Source: Marinilabiliales bacterium
Lineage (GTDB): Bacteria; Bacteroidota; Bacteroidia; Bacteroidales; ML635J-15
Length of the DNA stretch: 64,000 nt
Reading direction: 5' to 3'
Assembly: GCA_002869385.1 (NCBI GenBank)
Contig: PKTB01000024.1
Coordinates: 1-64,000, forward strand
Below the pieces are notes generated by a model, which saw nothing but the letters and a program-made list of their open reading frames with translations, was not told the DNA's origin and made no database searches. Positions 32,683 to 42,574 of the stretch are shown here, piece after piece. Both the position numbers and the translations under genes were made by a program. Positions within the stretch are counted from its first letter, which is position 1. Each line of letters begins with the position of its first letter.

Positions 32683-34356
32683 ATGCCCATGAAAATCCAC
32701 ATATATCAAATATTTACCCGCCTGTTTGGCAATAAAAACAGTACAAACAAACCCAATGGAAGCATTGAGGAAAATGGCTGTGGTAAGTTCAATGATATTA
32801 CAACAAAAGCTTTGCAAGAAATCAAATCATTGGGAATGTCACATATTTGGTATACAGGTATTATCGAGCATGCATCTCTGACTTCATACGAGGAGTTTGG
32901 AATAAACGCTGACCATCCCGATTTTGTTAAAGGTAAAGCAGGTTCGCCTTATGCAATCCGTGATTATTATGATGTTTGTCCCGATTTGGCTGTAGATGTA
33001 AGTCATAGAATGGGAGAGTTCAAAGAACTTTTGCAAAGGACACATAAATCCGGGCTAAAGGCAATTATTGATTTTGTCCCAAATCATGTTTCACGAGTCT
33101 ATAAGTCGGATTCAAAACCTCAAGGAGTATTAGATTTAGGTGAAAATGATAATCCTGAGCTCGCATTTTCGCCACAAAACAATTTTTACTATCTGCCAGG
33201 CGAGGAATTGCACCTACCTAATGCAGATAAGCAGAATCCATATCAGGAATTCCCGGCTAAAGTTACCGGAAACGATTGTTTCTCGGCTTGTCCATCAGAG
33301 CACGATTGGTACGAAACTGTAAAACTCAACTATGGTGTTGATTACCAAAATGGTATGATAAAACATTTCGACCCAATACCTGATACATGGAATAAAATGA
33401 CAGATATCTTGTTATTCTGGGCAGAAGTTGGAGTGGATGGTTTTCGCTGCGATATGGCTGAAATGGTCCCCGTTGAGTTTTGGAATTATGCAATTACAAA
33501 AGTAAAAGAAAAGTATCCTGACATATTGTTTGTTGCTGAGGTTTACGATCCAAAACAATACAGAAATTACATACACACAGGTCGTTTTGATTTGCTTTAC
33601 GATAAAGTAGGTCTTTACGATACATTGAGAGGAATAATTGAAGGACATAAGTGGGCAAATGATATCACTGAATGTTGGCAAAGTGTAGATGATATAAAAG
33701 AGCACATGCTTTACTTTCTTGAGAATCACGATGAACAAAGAATAGCATCTGATTTTTTTGCAAAAAATCCGTGGAGAGCAATTCCTGCATTTGTAGTTTC
33801 TACTTGCATGGAAAAATCCTCTTACATGCAGTATTTTGCTCAGGAAGTAGGAGAGAATGCTCTCGATGCTGAAGGTTTTAGCGGAAAAGACGGCCGAACA
33901 ACAATATTTGATTATTGGGGAGTAAAAGAACACCAAAAATGGATGAATAATGGCGAATTTGATGGTGCTTTGCTATCGGAAGAACAAAAACTGTTACGTC
34001 AATCTTACTCAGAGATTCTAAACCTGGTTTTAAACAACTCTACAATACAAAATGGTGCTTTTTACGACTTACAATGGGCAAATAAAGATAACCAAAATTA
34101 TAACAGCCAATATATTTATTCATTTTTAAGATATAGTGAGAAAAAGGTAGTAATATTTGTTTTGAATTTTGCTGACTCTGCACAAACTATAAAGATAAAT
34201 ATTCCTGATGATGCTTTGCGATTATCAGGACTTACCTTGGATTCTAAAGGAAAACAAGTAATTGCTGTATCTTGTGATGTAGATTTATTATCTTTAAATC
34301 AGACTTTTGAGATTGGAGCGAATGGTGTATTGATTTTTAATATTGATTTGCCATGA
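32683..34356 (+). CDS. Glycoside hydrolase family 13 alpha-amylase-type enzyme (cytoplasmic)
   Basis: This 557-residue protein carries the GH13 signature regions in order: DFVPNH (region I), DGFRCDMAE with the nucleophile Asp257 (region II), VAEVYD with the acid/base Glu286 (region III) and ENHDEQ with Asp350 (region IV). A C-terminal beta-sandwich domain follows. There is no signal peptide, so it should act on intracellular alpha-glucans or maltodextrins. The start may be this ATG or the second Met two codons later. It is a stand-alone gene just after a simple-repeat block. The precise substrate cannot be told from sequence alone. Confidence 0.93.
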   Translation: MPMKIHIYQIFTRLFGNKNSTNKPNGSIEENGCGKFNDITTKALQEIKSLGMSHIWYTGIIEHASLTSYEEFGINADHPDFVKGKAGSPYAIRDYYDVCPDLAVDVSHRMGEFKELLQRTHKSGLKAIIDFVPNHVSRVYKSDSKPQGVLDLGENDNPELAFSPQNNFYYLPGEELHLPNADKQNPYQEFPAKVTGNDCFSACPSEHDWYETVKLNYGVDYQNGMIKHFDPIPDTWNKMTDILLFWAEVGVDGFRCDMAEMVPVEFWNYAITKVKEKYPDILFVAEVYDPKQYRNYIHTGRFDLLYDKVGLYDTLRGIIEGHKWANDITECWQSVDDIKEHMLYFLENHDEQRIASDFFAKNPWRAIPAFVVSTCMEKSSYMQYFAQEVGENALDAEGFSGKDGRTTIFDYWGVKEHQKWMNNGEFDGALLSEEQKLLRQSYSEILNLVLNNSTIQNGAFYDLQWANKDNQNYNSQYIYSFLRYSEKKVVIFVLNFADSAQTIKINIPDDALRLSGLTLDSKGKQVIAVSCDVDLLSLNQTFEIGANGVLIFNIDLP

Positions 34357-34395
34357 TATAGAAATAGGTAATTGATAACAAAAAATATTGAAGTA

Positions 34396-34758
34396 ATGAA
34401 AAACATAATTAAAATTGGACTAATATTATTAATCACTGTGTCATGTTATATTGGGAAGAAGGGGGTTTTTTACAGTGAGATGACAAAAAAGCCTACTGTT
34501 CAAATTGCGGACAAAATGATAGTAGTAAATACAGATAATTCAAACAAAAATTCTGCACTTTTGATTTATAAGATAGATTATTCAGTTGATACTGCGCAAA
34601 AGATTATTGAGTTAAAAGCATATCAGGCTGCGAATAAGGATTATAAAAACAAATTTGAAATACAAATCAAAGAATTGTCAAAATCGGAGCTTGCTAAATA
34701 CGAATATTTTTGGTTAGACCCTGACAATAATAAGACAAAAATTGATATAGTTAATTAA
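34396..34758 (+). CDS. Small hypothetical lipoprotein
   Basis: The ATG at 34396 gives a 120-residue product with a clear lipoprotein signal (IGLILLITVSC). An upstream TTG at 34372 is less likely because it precedes the signal. The mature part is a small mixed domain (LLIYKIDYSVDTAQKIIELKA). No family was recognised. It follows the amylase gene by about 40 bases and could be co-transcribed with it. Confidence 0.65.
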   Translation: MKNIIKIGLILLITVSCYIGKKGVFYSEMTKKPTVQIADKMIVVNTDNSNKNSALLIYKIDYSVDTAQKIIELKAYQAANKDYKNKFEIQIKELSKSELAKYEYFWLDPDNNKTKIDIVN

Positions 34759-34891
34759 AAACCTGGATACAACAAGTAATATAATGCATTTGGATTTCAG
34801 ATTAATTCCATTTATTTTCACCAAAACATCGCTAAGGCAAGCGCAAATTTGTTCGTCAAGCAAAAAAATATCCTACTAAATTGAAATAAAT

Positions 34892-35791
34892 ATGAAAGTA
34901 TTACATATAGGAGGAACAGGTTTTTTAGGTTCATATATCGTGAAAAAGTTGATTGAAAGGAGTCATGAGGTAACAATTATTACAAGAAATCCTGATAATG
35001 AAATGCCTTTTGATAAATCGAAAGTTAAGTTTTTAAAGGGAGACATTTTAGAGCTTGATAAAATTGATGTTTCAGATAAATTTGATGTATTGGTTTATAC
35101 AGCAATGGTACCTTTTAAACCAGGTCGGATTTCTACCAAAAAATTCAATGAGCTTGAGATAATTACCAGGCAATATTTTCAAAACACTATTGATTTTGCT
35201 ATACGACAATCTTGTCCTCTGATACTGACCTCTGGAGCTAGCTTTGAAACAAAAGGAGATGAAATTGCAGATGAAAGCTGGCAAGTAGCACGAAAAGGAA
35301 TGGCTGCACTTGGAAAGTGTTATGATGAAATAATTCCAAACATTAAATCTAAAAATTCTATACCTCTTATTGAAATGCTGCCTGCACAAATTTATGGAAA
35401 TGGTGGAATGTTTGATAAAATGATTAATATGGCAAAAAATAATAAAATTGTAATACTTGGAGGAGGGAAGAATTACTTACAGAGAATACATGTAGATGAC
35501 TGTGCTGACGCTTTTGTCTTAGCAATTGAGAAATTACCAATTGGAAAAAGATTTATCATAAGTGATGATGAAAGTGTTAGAGTAAAGGATTTCATGTTAC
35601 AATTGGCTCGATTATTTGGAGCTAAAAAGATTAGAAATATTCCAAAACCTATACTGAGAATTGTGATTGGTAAGCATATATTCAACACATTGACTATGAA
35701 CACAAAGGTTTCAAATGAATTCATAAAAAAAGAACTTTGTTGGAAACCTAAATATTCATCATATCGTGAAGGATTAAAAACATTAACTTAG
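34892..35791 (+). CDS. NAD-dependent epimerase/dehydratase family protein
   Basis: This 299-residue atypical/extended SDR begins with the nucleotide-binding motif HIGGTGFLGSYIVKKLI. It continues with a typical LTSGASFE segment, a Tyr-containing region (GKCYDEIIPN) in place of a canonical YxxxK, the substrate-side motif MLPAQIYGNGG and HVDDCADAFVLAIE. The family includes nucleotide-sugar epimerases and isoflavone-reductase-like enzymes, and the substrate here is unknown. The missing canonical YxxxK lowers confidence in catalysis of the standard type. It is stand-alone. Confidence 0.8.
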   Translation: MKVLHIGGTGFLGSYIVKKLIERSHEVTIITRNPDNEMPFDKSKVKFLKGDILELDKIDVSDKFDVLVYTAMVPFKPGRISTKKFNELEIITRQYFQNTIDFAIRQSCPLILTSGASFETKGDEIADESWQVARKGMAALGKCYDEIIPNIKSKNSIPLIEMLPAQIYGNGGMFDKMINMAKNNKIVILGGGKNYLQRIHVDDCADAFVLAIEKLPIGKRFIISDDESVRVKDFMLQLARLFGAKKIRNIPKPILRIVIGKHIFNTLTMNTKVSNEFIKKELCWKPKYSSYREGLKTLT

Positions 35792-36007
35792 TGAAAACAC
35801 AAACGCACAAAAATGTATAAAATAATAGCTGAGACAGTTGTAAATTCAAGTGCTGTAGTCCGCTTCAACTTTCTTATAACTTGACAGGAAAGTGCCACGC
35901 AATCGGCTACCATTCTAATAATCAACCATATGGGCAGGCATGATTCGTTTTAAAATATGACTATGAAATTTGTAGTTAATTAAGAAAATCTTTAGCCCTT
36001 CCTAGTT

Positions 36008-36030
36008 CGCTCGGATTTATAATCCGGGCG
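36008..36030. repeat. Small REP-like hairpin
   Basis: CGCTCGGATT (36008-36017) pairs with AATCCGGGCG (36021-36030) with one G-T pair and a three-base loop. It lies 12 bases beyond the end of the beta-helix gene. It could act as a terminator-like hairpin or be a member of the REP family linked with the RAYT at 51.3 kb. Confidence 0.5.
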
Positions 36031-36041
36031 TAAAAGAAATC

Positions 36042-38045
36042 CTACATTCTCACAAATCCCCCACTAAAAACTCCATCTTTGGAGTAAATTGTAATTGTAT
36101 ATGCTCCATGAGGCAAAGTGCTTACATCAACTTTATTATTAAGATAATAAATTGATACTTCAAGTAATTTTCCACTCATATTATAGATTTGGATTTTCTC
36201 TATTTGTTCAGAGAAATCAATATAAATGAAATCTGTTGCAGGGTTTGGGTAAACTGTAAGTTCACTTGTTCCCATAAATTGTGGAATCCCTAAAATAACA
36301 GTCTCGTGCACACCAATATCAGGAGCAGAACCGGAATAGTCAACATCAGCATAATCAATAATCACTTCGCTATCGTATTCATAATAGGCAACTCCTGCGT
36401 TAACAAGAGGAGAGGTGGCTTGTAAATCAAAATCCCAGGAAAATGCATCAGCAAACAATGGATCTGTATTAAAATTGTTTGCTGCATAGTCTAGATTTGC
36501 ATTTGAGTTAGTTATAACTCCCGGTTCGCCACCCATAATGTCTGTATAAGCTATGTGGATATTGCTTGGGTCGCCCATTTCGTGGGCAATTATTTCATTT
36601 GTAGCATTGTCCCATAAAATAGAGTTTAAAGCAATAAAATTACTTTGCTGAAGTAGAAAACCTCCAGTTGCTGCTGTGTTTTGTGTAATTGTTGAGGAAA
36701 TAATCGCAATGTCGGAGCCATAGGAATAAATAACGGAACCTTCATTTGCTGAATTACTCACAAGTTCGCACTTAGTCATCATTAAATCTGATGTCATCAA
36801 GTTTATAGCACCACCTCTGCCTGATGTGTTGTTCACCATAAGAACAGAGTCCAATATTAGATTCGAATAACTTGCAAATATTCCCCCTCCTTCGTTATAA
36901 AGCTCTTCAGGAAGACAATGGTTATATGATATCTCAGAATTGCTAATATTTACATCAGATTGATAAATTTTAAGTCCTGCAGCTTCTCCTCCAATTCCCG
37001 ACTCTGAAATATTTCCGGATACAACACAATTGTCAATATATATTTCCGAATTTGAGATGCTTATTGCTCCGGCACCAAGCCCTGAACTATTGTACTCAAA
37101 ATCAGAGTTTGTAATACTGCCAATAGTATTAAACAAGCTAAAAGCACCTACATTATTGTTTGTTGGTGATGAATTACCAAATACTGTGATTTCATCAAAA
37201 GATACTGGTAAGTCAGTGTCATTATAAACATAAATTGCAGAGGCTTGTGTAGCGTAATTGTTGGTAAACTCGCTATTGTATATTTCAACTTCTGTGTTTT
37301 TTGTGTAGATAGCTCCTCCGTTAATGTTTTTGTTTAAATTAAATGTACTATTTCTAATGTCCAGCTCTGAGTTTTTAGCATAGATTGCACCACCTTCGCC
37401 ATAGGCAACATCAGAGATATTATTTTCAAATTCACAAGCATCAATAACAGCTTCCGACTCGTATAGGTATAAACCACCACCTTCACCAAAAGCACTGCCT
37501 CCCTTAATTGTATTATCCGAGATGTCAGACATGTAAATGCTAAGAAAACAGTTGTTGCACATTATTCCACCTGCACTATTGTGTTCGGTAAATATTTCAT
37601 TGCCTTCAACAAAGCAATGCTCAATTTTAACAGCATTAACAGTATCTATAAATAAGCCTCCACCATGCATTACATCTATTTCTATACCTTGCGGATCTGA
37701 TAGTGTGCCACTACCTCCGGTAATTGTAAGTCCGATAATTCTTACTGTATCAGTAAATATATTTTCAATTGTGATAGTGGTACCAGTTACATTTCCATCA
37801 ATAATTGTATTACTAACAGCAGCAAAATCCAGATTGTCAAGAATAAAATCAGACGCAAGTGTCAGTGGTTTATCAATTACAATATTTGTCAGATACTCTC
37901 CTTGAGCTACAATTATAGTATCGTTATCATTTACCGAATTTATAGCTGTCTGGATATCCGCAAAATCACCAGGAACATTATAAATCTGCGCTTTTGAAAT
38001 GTAAACAAAAAGCACAGCTATTATTATCAGAGTATATCGTTTCAT
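36042..38045 (-). CDS. Secreted right-handed beta-helix protein with T9SS type A sorting domain
   Basis: This 667-residue protein has a signal peptide (ending YISKAQ), then the typical parallel beta-helix start IYNVPGDFADIQTAINSVNDNDTIIV, and many short repeats (SGGIMCNNCFLSIYMSDISDN, GGAIYAKNSELDIRNSTF). It ends in a choice-of-anchor Q-like stretch (DPLFADAFSWDFDLQATSPLVNAG). The C-terminus LTVYPNPATDFIYIDF to GGFVRM is a type A T9SS sorting domain, so the protein is exported across the outer membrane. It may bind or degrade a polysaccharide, but no catalytic motif is evident. Confidence 0.9.
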   Translation of the reverse strand: MKRYTLIIIAVLFVYISKAQIYNVPGDFADIQTAINSVNDNDTIIVAQGEYLTNIVIDKPLTLASDFILDNLDFAAVSNTIIDGNVTGTTITIENIFTDTVRIIGLTITGGSGTLSDPQGIEIDVMHGGGLFIDTVNAVKIEHCFVEGNEIFTEHNSAGGIMCNNCFLSIYMSDISDNTIKGGSAFGEGGGLYLYESEAVIDACEFENNISDVAYGEGGAIYAKNSELDIRNSTFNLNKNINGGAIYTKNTEVEIYNSEFTNNYATQASAIYVYNDTDLPVSFDEITVFGNSSPTNNNVGAFSLFNTIGSITNSDFEYNSSGLGAGAISISNSEIYIDNCVVSGNISESGIGGEAAGLKIYQSDVNISNSEISYNHCLPEELYNEGGGIFASYSNLILDSVLMVNNTSGRGGAINLMTSDLMMTKCELVSNSANEGSVIYSYGSDIAIISSTITQNTAATGGFLLQQSNFIALNSILWDNATNEIIAHEMGDPSNIHIAYTDIMGGEPGVITNSNANLDYAANNFNTDPLFADAFSWDFDLQATSPLVNAGVAYYEYDSEVIIDYADVDYSGSAPDIGVHETVILGIPQFMGTSELTVYPNPATDFIYIDFSEQIEKIQIYNMSGKLLEVSIYYLNNKVDVSTLPHGAYTITIYSKDGVFSGGFVRM

Positions 38046-38231
38046 AATTTAAAGTCTTGTATTACCTAAATAAAACAGAAACAGGGCAGGAGAGTTCAAT
38101 GATTATGGGAGTTTCTTTTGAATAAGCGATACATTTTAATTAACACTAAAAGTAATGTCGAAGTTAGTTTGACTTGATGCAATGTAAAGTCTTTGTGCTT
38201 TTAGCACGCATTTATGACCCTAGGGTCAAAT

Positions 38232-38284
38232 ATTTGTAACCCCACATCCATTTTACAAAATGGATGTGGGGTTGTAATACAAAT
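38232..38284. repeat. Long hairpin with perfect 17-bp stem
   Basis: AACCCCACATCCATTTT (38238-38254) faces its exact reverse complement (38257-38273) across a two-base loop. Flanking ATTTGTA and TACAAAT extend the pairing with a small bulge. It is far more stable than its AT-rich surroundings. Confidence 0.8.
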
Positions 38285-38423
38285 ACTATCTGTTTTTGGC
38301 GAAATTTTTGATAGAAAATTGTGCCAAAAACGTTTTTATCAGTAAATTTCAGACCATTTTTACCATAAATCCCTTAACATATATACTTTCATGATTTTAA
38401 TCATAAAATTGATAAATTTTCCT

Positions 38424-38431
38424 TATCTTCG
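38424..38431 (+). promoter_or_regulatory. -7 element of ygeY
   Basis: TATCTTCG is one base from the TAnnTTTG consensus and lies 28 bases before the ygeY ATG. The flanks resemble other promoters of this phylum. Confidence 0.45.
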
Positions 38432-38459
38432 CAGGTTCTAAATTAAAATTCAATAATAT

Positions 38460-39653
38460 ATGAATGACATTATTCTCAAAATCAGAGAACTCTCTGATCG
38501 ATACAGTGACTTTACAGCTGAAAACCTATCAAAACTTGTTAAAATAAAATCACTTAGTTTAGGCGAAAAAGACGTACAACTCGAACTTAAACGTCAAATG
38601 GAAGAAGCCGGATTTGATGAAGTAAGAATTGACGGGCTTGGAAACGTTATCGGACGAATTGGTAATGGTAAAAAAGTAATTGCTTTTGACGGTCATATGG
38701 ATACTGTTGATCTTGGTCAAATGGAAAACTGGGATTTTGATCCACTTGGTGGTGAAATTAAAGATGGTTTTGTTCATGGTCGTGGAACAGTTGACCAGGA
38801 AGGTGGACCAGCAGCATTTGTAACAGCTGGACGCATTCTTAAAGAACTTGGTTTCGATAAAGATATGACTATCTACTTTGTAGGTTCCGTTATGGAAGAA
38901 GATTGCGACGGTCTTTGCTGGAAATACATTGTTGAGGAAGAAAAGATCAAACCTGACTTTGTAGTAAGTACTGAGCCAACAAACCTAAATATTTACCGTG
39001 GTCACAGAGGACGTATGGAAATGCACGTACATTTCTATGGAGTATCATCTCACGGATCAGCTCCTGAGCGCGGTAAAAATGCAATCTATATGGCATCAAG
39101 AGCAGCATTGAAAATCGAAGAACTAAACGAGAACTTAACTTATGATGAGTTTTTAGGACGTGGTAGCGTTACAATTTCTGAGATAATCTCAGGAAGTCCT
39201 TCACTTTGCGCAGTTGCTGATTACGCTCGTATTCACCTTGACAGACGTTTGACATGGGGAGAGACAAAAGAATCTGCTGTTGCTGAAATTGAGAAAGTTG
39301 TTGAGGGAATGAACGCAAAAGTTGAAGTTCTTGACTATATGGAGACTGCTTATACCGGATTAAAGTATGGTATGGAAAAGTACTATCCAACATGGAAAAT
39401 GGAAGAGAATCACGAAATAGTTCAAAAAGGTGTAAGTGCATTTAAAAAGGCATTTGATAAAGATCATAAAGTTGATAAATGGACATTCTCAACTAATGGT
39501 GTTATGACTTGTGGAACATATGGTATTCCCACAATAGGATTCGGTCCCGGTAATGAAGTGCTAGCACACGCTCCAAATGAAAAAGTTCCTGTAAGTGACC
39601 TTGTTGCTGCAACAGCATTTTATGCGGCATTCGCTTACGAAATGGCAGAGTAA
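38460..39653 (+). CDS. ygeY: YgeY family M20 hydrolase of the selenium-metabolism-linked cluster
   Basis: This 397-residue M20 metallohydrolase has the expected zinc residues: AFDGHMDTVD (first His and Asp), GRGTVDQEGG (bridging Asp), VMEEDCDG (Glu-Glu catalytic pair), STEPT and a terminal FGPGNEVLAHAPNE with the last His. It matches the YgeY subfamily, found with YgeW, SsnA and selenium-dependent molybdenum hydroxylases in E. coli and clostridia. There it is thought to hydrolyse an amide intermediate of anaerobic purine breakdown. It is followed by ygeW 128 bases downstream. Position and family together support the assignment; the substrate has not been tested here. Confidence 0.9.
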   Translation: MNDIILKIRELSDRYSDFTAENLSKLVKIKSLSLGEKDVQLELKRQMEEAGFDEVRIDGLGNVIGRIGNGKKVIAFDGHMDTVDLGQMENWDFDPLGGEIKDGFVHGRGTVDQEGGPAAFVTAGRILKELGFDKDMTIYFVGSVMEEDCDGLCWKYIVEEEKIKPDFVVSTEPTNLNIYRGHRGRMEMHVHFYGVSSHGSAPERGKNAIYMASRAALKIEELNENLTYDEFLGRGSVTISEIISGSPSLCAVADYARIHLDRRLTWGETKESAVAEIEKVVEGMNAKVEVLDYMETAYTGLKYGMEKYYPTWKMEENHEIVQKGVSAFKKAFDKDHKVDKWTFSTNGVMTCGTYGIPTIGFGPGNEVLAHAPNEKVPVSDLVAATAFYAAFAYEMAE

Positions 39654-39689
39654 GAAATAAATTGAAGTTAGTGATTAATAAATGTATAT

Positions 39690-39746
39690 GGTAAAGAGCA
39701 TAAAGTAAATTGAGGGCAATCTGCCCCATGCACCATGCTCTTTGCC
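39690..39746. repeat. Inverted repeat between ygeY and ygeW
   Basis: GGTAAAGAGCAT (39690-39701) is the near reverse complement of ATGCTCTTTGCC (39735-39746), with one mismatch. The word TGCCCCATGCA occurs twice beside it. A related hairpin lies at 49482-49541. Confidence 0.6.
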
Positions 39747-39781
39747 CCATGCAGTATCAGTAATAAAAGAATGAAATATAT

Positions 39782-40969
39782 ATGAAGACAAACGAAAAAA
39801 TTGAGGCATTAAATAACATCAAGTCAGACCTTTACAAAAAAGACTTACTATTGACATGGGAGAAGAGCGAGCAAGATTTAAAAGCGATTATCGAAGTAGC
39901 TGAAATATTTAAACAAATGCGTGATCAAAATATCTCTACACGAGTATTTGATTCAGGATTAGCAATTTCAAATTTTAGAGATAATTCTACTCGCACACGA
40001 TTTTCTTATGCATCAGCCAGTAATATGCTTGGCCTTGCTGTTCAGGATTTAGACGAGGCAAAATCACAAATTGCTCATGGTGAGACAGTTAGTGAAACTG
40101 CAAATATGATATCATTTATGACTGATTTTGTCGGTATTCGCGATGATATGTATCTAGGCGAAGGAAATAAATATATGCGCGAAGTTGGTGCAGCTCTAGA
40201 CGAAGGTTTTGCAGAAGGTGTTCTTCCTGCTCGTCCAGGAATTGTTAACTTACAATGTGATATCGACCATCCAACTCAATCGATGGCAGACTTAGCTCAC
40301 CTTAAAAATCAATTTGGTTCTTTAGGGAACTTAAAAGGTAAAAAGATTGTAATGAGTTGGGCATACTCACCAAGTTATGGTAAGCCTCTTTCTGTTCCTC
40401 AGGGAATAATCGGTCTTATGTCTAGATTTGGAATGGATATCGAACTTGCATATCCGGAAGGATATGACTTGATTCCTGATGTTGTTGATATGGCTAAAAA
40501 ACAAGCTGTACAAAGCGGAGGCTCATTTAATATTAGTCACGATATGAATGAAGCAATGAAAGGTGCTGATATTGTTTATCCAAAGAGTTGGGCTCCATAT
40601 CATATTATGCAACAGAGAACTGACTTGTTAAAGAATGCTGATGCTGCTGGTTTAAAAGAATTGGAGAAAGTATGTCTTGCAAATAATGCAAATTATAAAA
40701 ACTGGGAGTATAATGAATCAATGATGAAATCAACAAAAAATGGTGACGCACTTTATATGCACTGTTTACCTGCTGATATTTCCGGTGTTTCTTGTAAAGA
40801 AGGTGAAGTTGAATGTGATGTTTTTGAAAAATATCGTATCAGAACCTATCTTGAAGCATGTTACAAACCATACATTATTGCAGCAATGATGTTCACAAAC
40901 AGATTCGAAAATCCTTCACAGATTCTAAAACAATTAATGGAAAGAAATCGCATTCGTGTTGGTGTGTAG
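39782..40969 (+). CDS. ygeW: YgeW family knotted carbamoyltransferase
   Basis: This 395-residue member of the aspartate/ornithine carbamoyltransferase superfamily has the carbamoyl-phosphate motif RDNSTRTRFSYASA and the HCLP motif (LYMHCLPADIS). The C-terminus (FTNRFENPSQILKQLMERN) is that of the YgeW subgroup, whose members carry a trefoil knot. YgeW is a carbamoyltransferase of undefined in vivo substrate, encoded in the purine-degradation/selenium cluster, where it may phosphorolyse a ureido intermediate to yield carbamoyl phosphate for ATP. It forms a pair with ygeY and ends at a strong bidirectional terminator. Confidence 0.9.
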   Translation: MKTNEKIEALNNIKSDLYKKDLLLTWEKSEQDLKAIIEVAEIFKQMRDQNISTRVFDSGLAISNFRDNSTRTRFSYASASNMLGLAVQDLDEAKSQIAHGETVSETANMISFMTDFVGIRDDMYLGEGNKYMREVGAALDEGFAEGVLPARPGIVNLQCDIDHPTQSMADLAHLKNQFGSLGNLKGKKIVMSWAYSPSYGKPLSVPQGIIGLMSRFGMDIELAYPEGYDLIPDVVDMAKKQAVQSGGSFNISHDMNEAMKGADIVYPKSWAPYHIMQQRTDLLKNADAAGLKELEKVCLANNANYKNWEYNESMMKSTKNGDALYMHCLPADISGVSCKEGEVECDVFEKYRIRTYLEACYKPYIIAAMMFTNRFENPSQILKQLMERNRIRVGV

Positions 40970-41010
40970 TAGTAATAATCATTCGCTGTGGCGAACAATA
41001 AACAATATTC

Positions 41011-41040
41011 AAAAAATCCGATTTTATATCGGATTTTTTT
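41011..41040. terminator. Bidirectional intrinsic terminator between ygeW and the dihydropyrimidinase gene
   Basis: AAAAAATCCGAT (41011-41022) pairs perfectly with ATCGGATTTTTT (41028-41039) around a TTTAT loop. It has T-runs on either strand, so it can stop both converging transcripts. A smaller TTCGC/GCGAA hairpin precedes it at about 40982. Confidence 0.85.
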
Positions 41041-41076
41041 ATGACTTGTAATGGGTTACTAATATGTAAATACATG

Positions 41077-41132
41077 TTTTGGCACGAATTTTTGATGACG
41101 TAGATTTATCGAAGTCAAAAATCGTGACAAAA
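41077..41132. repeat. Imperfect inverted repeat downstream of the dihydropyrimidinase gene
   Basis: TTTTGGCACGAATTTTTGA (from 41077) is nearly complementary to TCAAAAATCGTGACAAAA (ending 41132), with one mismatch and one bulge. The loop contains GACGT and TCGAAGTC words that also occur in the structure at 22562-22605. Confidence 0.5.
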
Positions 41133-41147
41133 CAATTGTCTATAATT

Positions 41148-42509
41148 CTATCGTTTTAGCAGTTTGCCAAATTCTATATTTTCAAACATTTTCGCATTTT
41201 CAATCACAATCTCCCCATTTCTAATTACAGTTTCTGCCTGTCCTTTAATTTCAAAGCCTTCAAAAATATTTTAATCACAGTTTTGATGATGGTTTTTTAC
41301 AGAGATTGTCCTATCAATATCTGGATTCCAAATTACAACATCAGCATCAGAACCTTTTGCTATTATACCCTTTGCAGGATACAGCCCAAAAATCTTTGCA
41401 GAATTTGTTGATGTTAGCTCAACCCATTTATTTATGTTTATTCTATTTTTTAATATTCCGAATGAAAATAATAATTCCAATCTGTGTTCAACTCCACCTG
41501 CACCATTTGGGATTTTACGAAAATCATTAATCCCAACTTCTTTTTGATTCATCATAAAAGGACAGTGGTCAGTGCCGGTAGTTTGGATAGTTTTATCAGC
41601 TAATGAATTCCATAAAGCATTTTGGTCTTCTATTTTACGAATAGGTGGACTTAGAACATAAGGAGCAGTGTTTTTGAAATCTCCAAGATATTTAGAATCG
41701 TCTAAAAGAAGATAATGAGGGCATGTCTCCGCATAGACTTTTTGTCCTTTCTGTTGAGCATCTTTTATATGTGTTAATGACAATGCTGATGAGACATGTA
41801 CAATATATAATGGGCAATTGGCTTCATCTGAAAACTTAATAGCTTTTTCAACAGCGATTGCCTCAAGTTCGGCAGGGCGGGATAGAGGATGAAATTCAGG
41901 AGAGACTTTACCTTTATTTACAAAATTATCTCTAAGTTCATCAATCTTATCTCCATCTTCACAGTGAACAGTTACAATTCCTCCTGCTTTTGCAACAGAA
42001 CTAAGAACTTGTTTGAATTCTTCATCATTTAAACCAACAACATTTTTGTAGGCTAAATAAACTTTAAATGAAGTGTAGCCTTCTTTAATGCATTGTTCTA
42101 TTTCCTTATTTGTATTTTCTGTCCATTCTACCGGGCTTACATGAAAAGAATAGTTTGATAAAGTATCTTTTGCTTCAGATTTTCTTTTCTCAAGAGCAGT
42201 TAACATACTTTCGCCGCGTTCAGGAGTTACAAAATCAATAATTGTTGTTGTTCCACCATAAAGAGCAGCTTTGCTACCGGTGTAAAAACTATCTGATGAA
42301 TTTCCTGTAGGATTTGGAAGACTCATATGAACATGAGGATCAATTCCTCCTGGAATAATGTATTTGCCTATTGCATCAATTAGTTTACAATTCTTAGTTA
42401 TATCAATTTTATCTGAAATCTCAACTATCTTATCGTTTGATATTAAAATATCAGCTTTTCTTGTTGAGTCAGAATTTACAATTGTTCCGTTTTTAATCAA
42501 AATGTCCAT
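41148..42509 (-). pseudogene. hyuA: Dihydropyrimidinase/hydantoinase (HyuA-like), one in-frame stop near the C-terminus
   Basis: The frame encodes 453 residues of a D-hydantoinase/dihydropyrimidinase. Metal-site motifs are PGGIDPHVHM, the carboxylated lysine segment SFKVYLAYKN, VHCEDGD, YIVHVSSA, ETCPHYL and TGTDHCPF. It opens cyclic ureides or hydantoins and fits the purine-degradation cluster. A TAA at codon 413 (41271-41273) falls in HHQNCD-stop-NIFEGFEIKG, where family members normally have DYN. The continuation (IKGQAETVIRNGEIVIEN, ending KLLKR and a TAG) is typical C-terminus, so a single change at a Tyr codon is likely. It is the last gene of the minus-strand run starting with ygfK. 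Confidence 0.9.
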
Positions 42510-42574
42510 AGGAATCTCTTTGATACAAAGTTAGTAAAATCAATTTATTTTTTGAATTCGTTTTTGAAATCTTC

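Larger units (their letters stand above)
38046..38459. other. Divergent intergenic region rich in palindromes
   Basis: These 414 bases separate the beta-helix gene and ygeY. They hold GTGCT/AGCAC (38195-38207), the perfect 14-base palindrome TGACCCTAGGGTCA (38215-38228), a perfect 17-bp-arm hairpin (38238-38273) and a -7 element near 38424. No coding region is visible. Confidence 0.7.

Noticed and set aside
33412..33936. A 174-codon minus-strand ORF inside the amylase gene
   Set aside because: It is antisense to highly conserved GH13 motifs and has the Cys/Phe/Tyr-rich composition typical of shadow frames.
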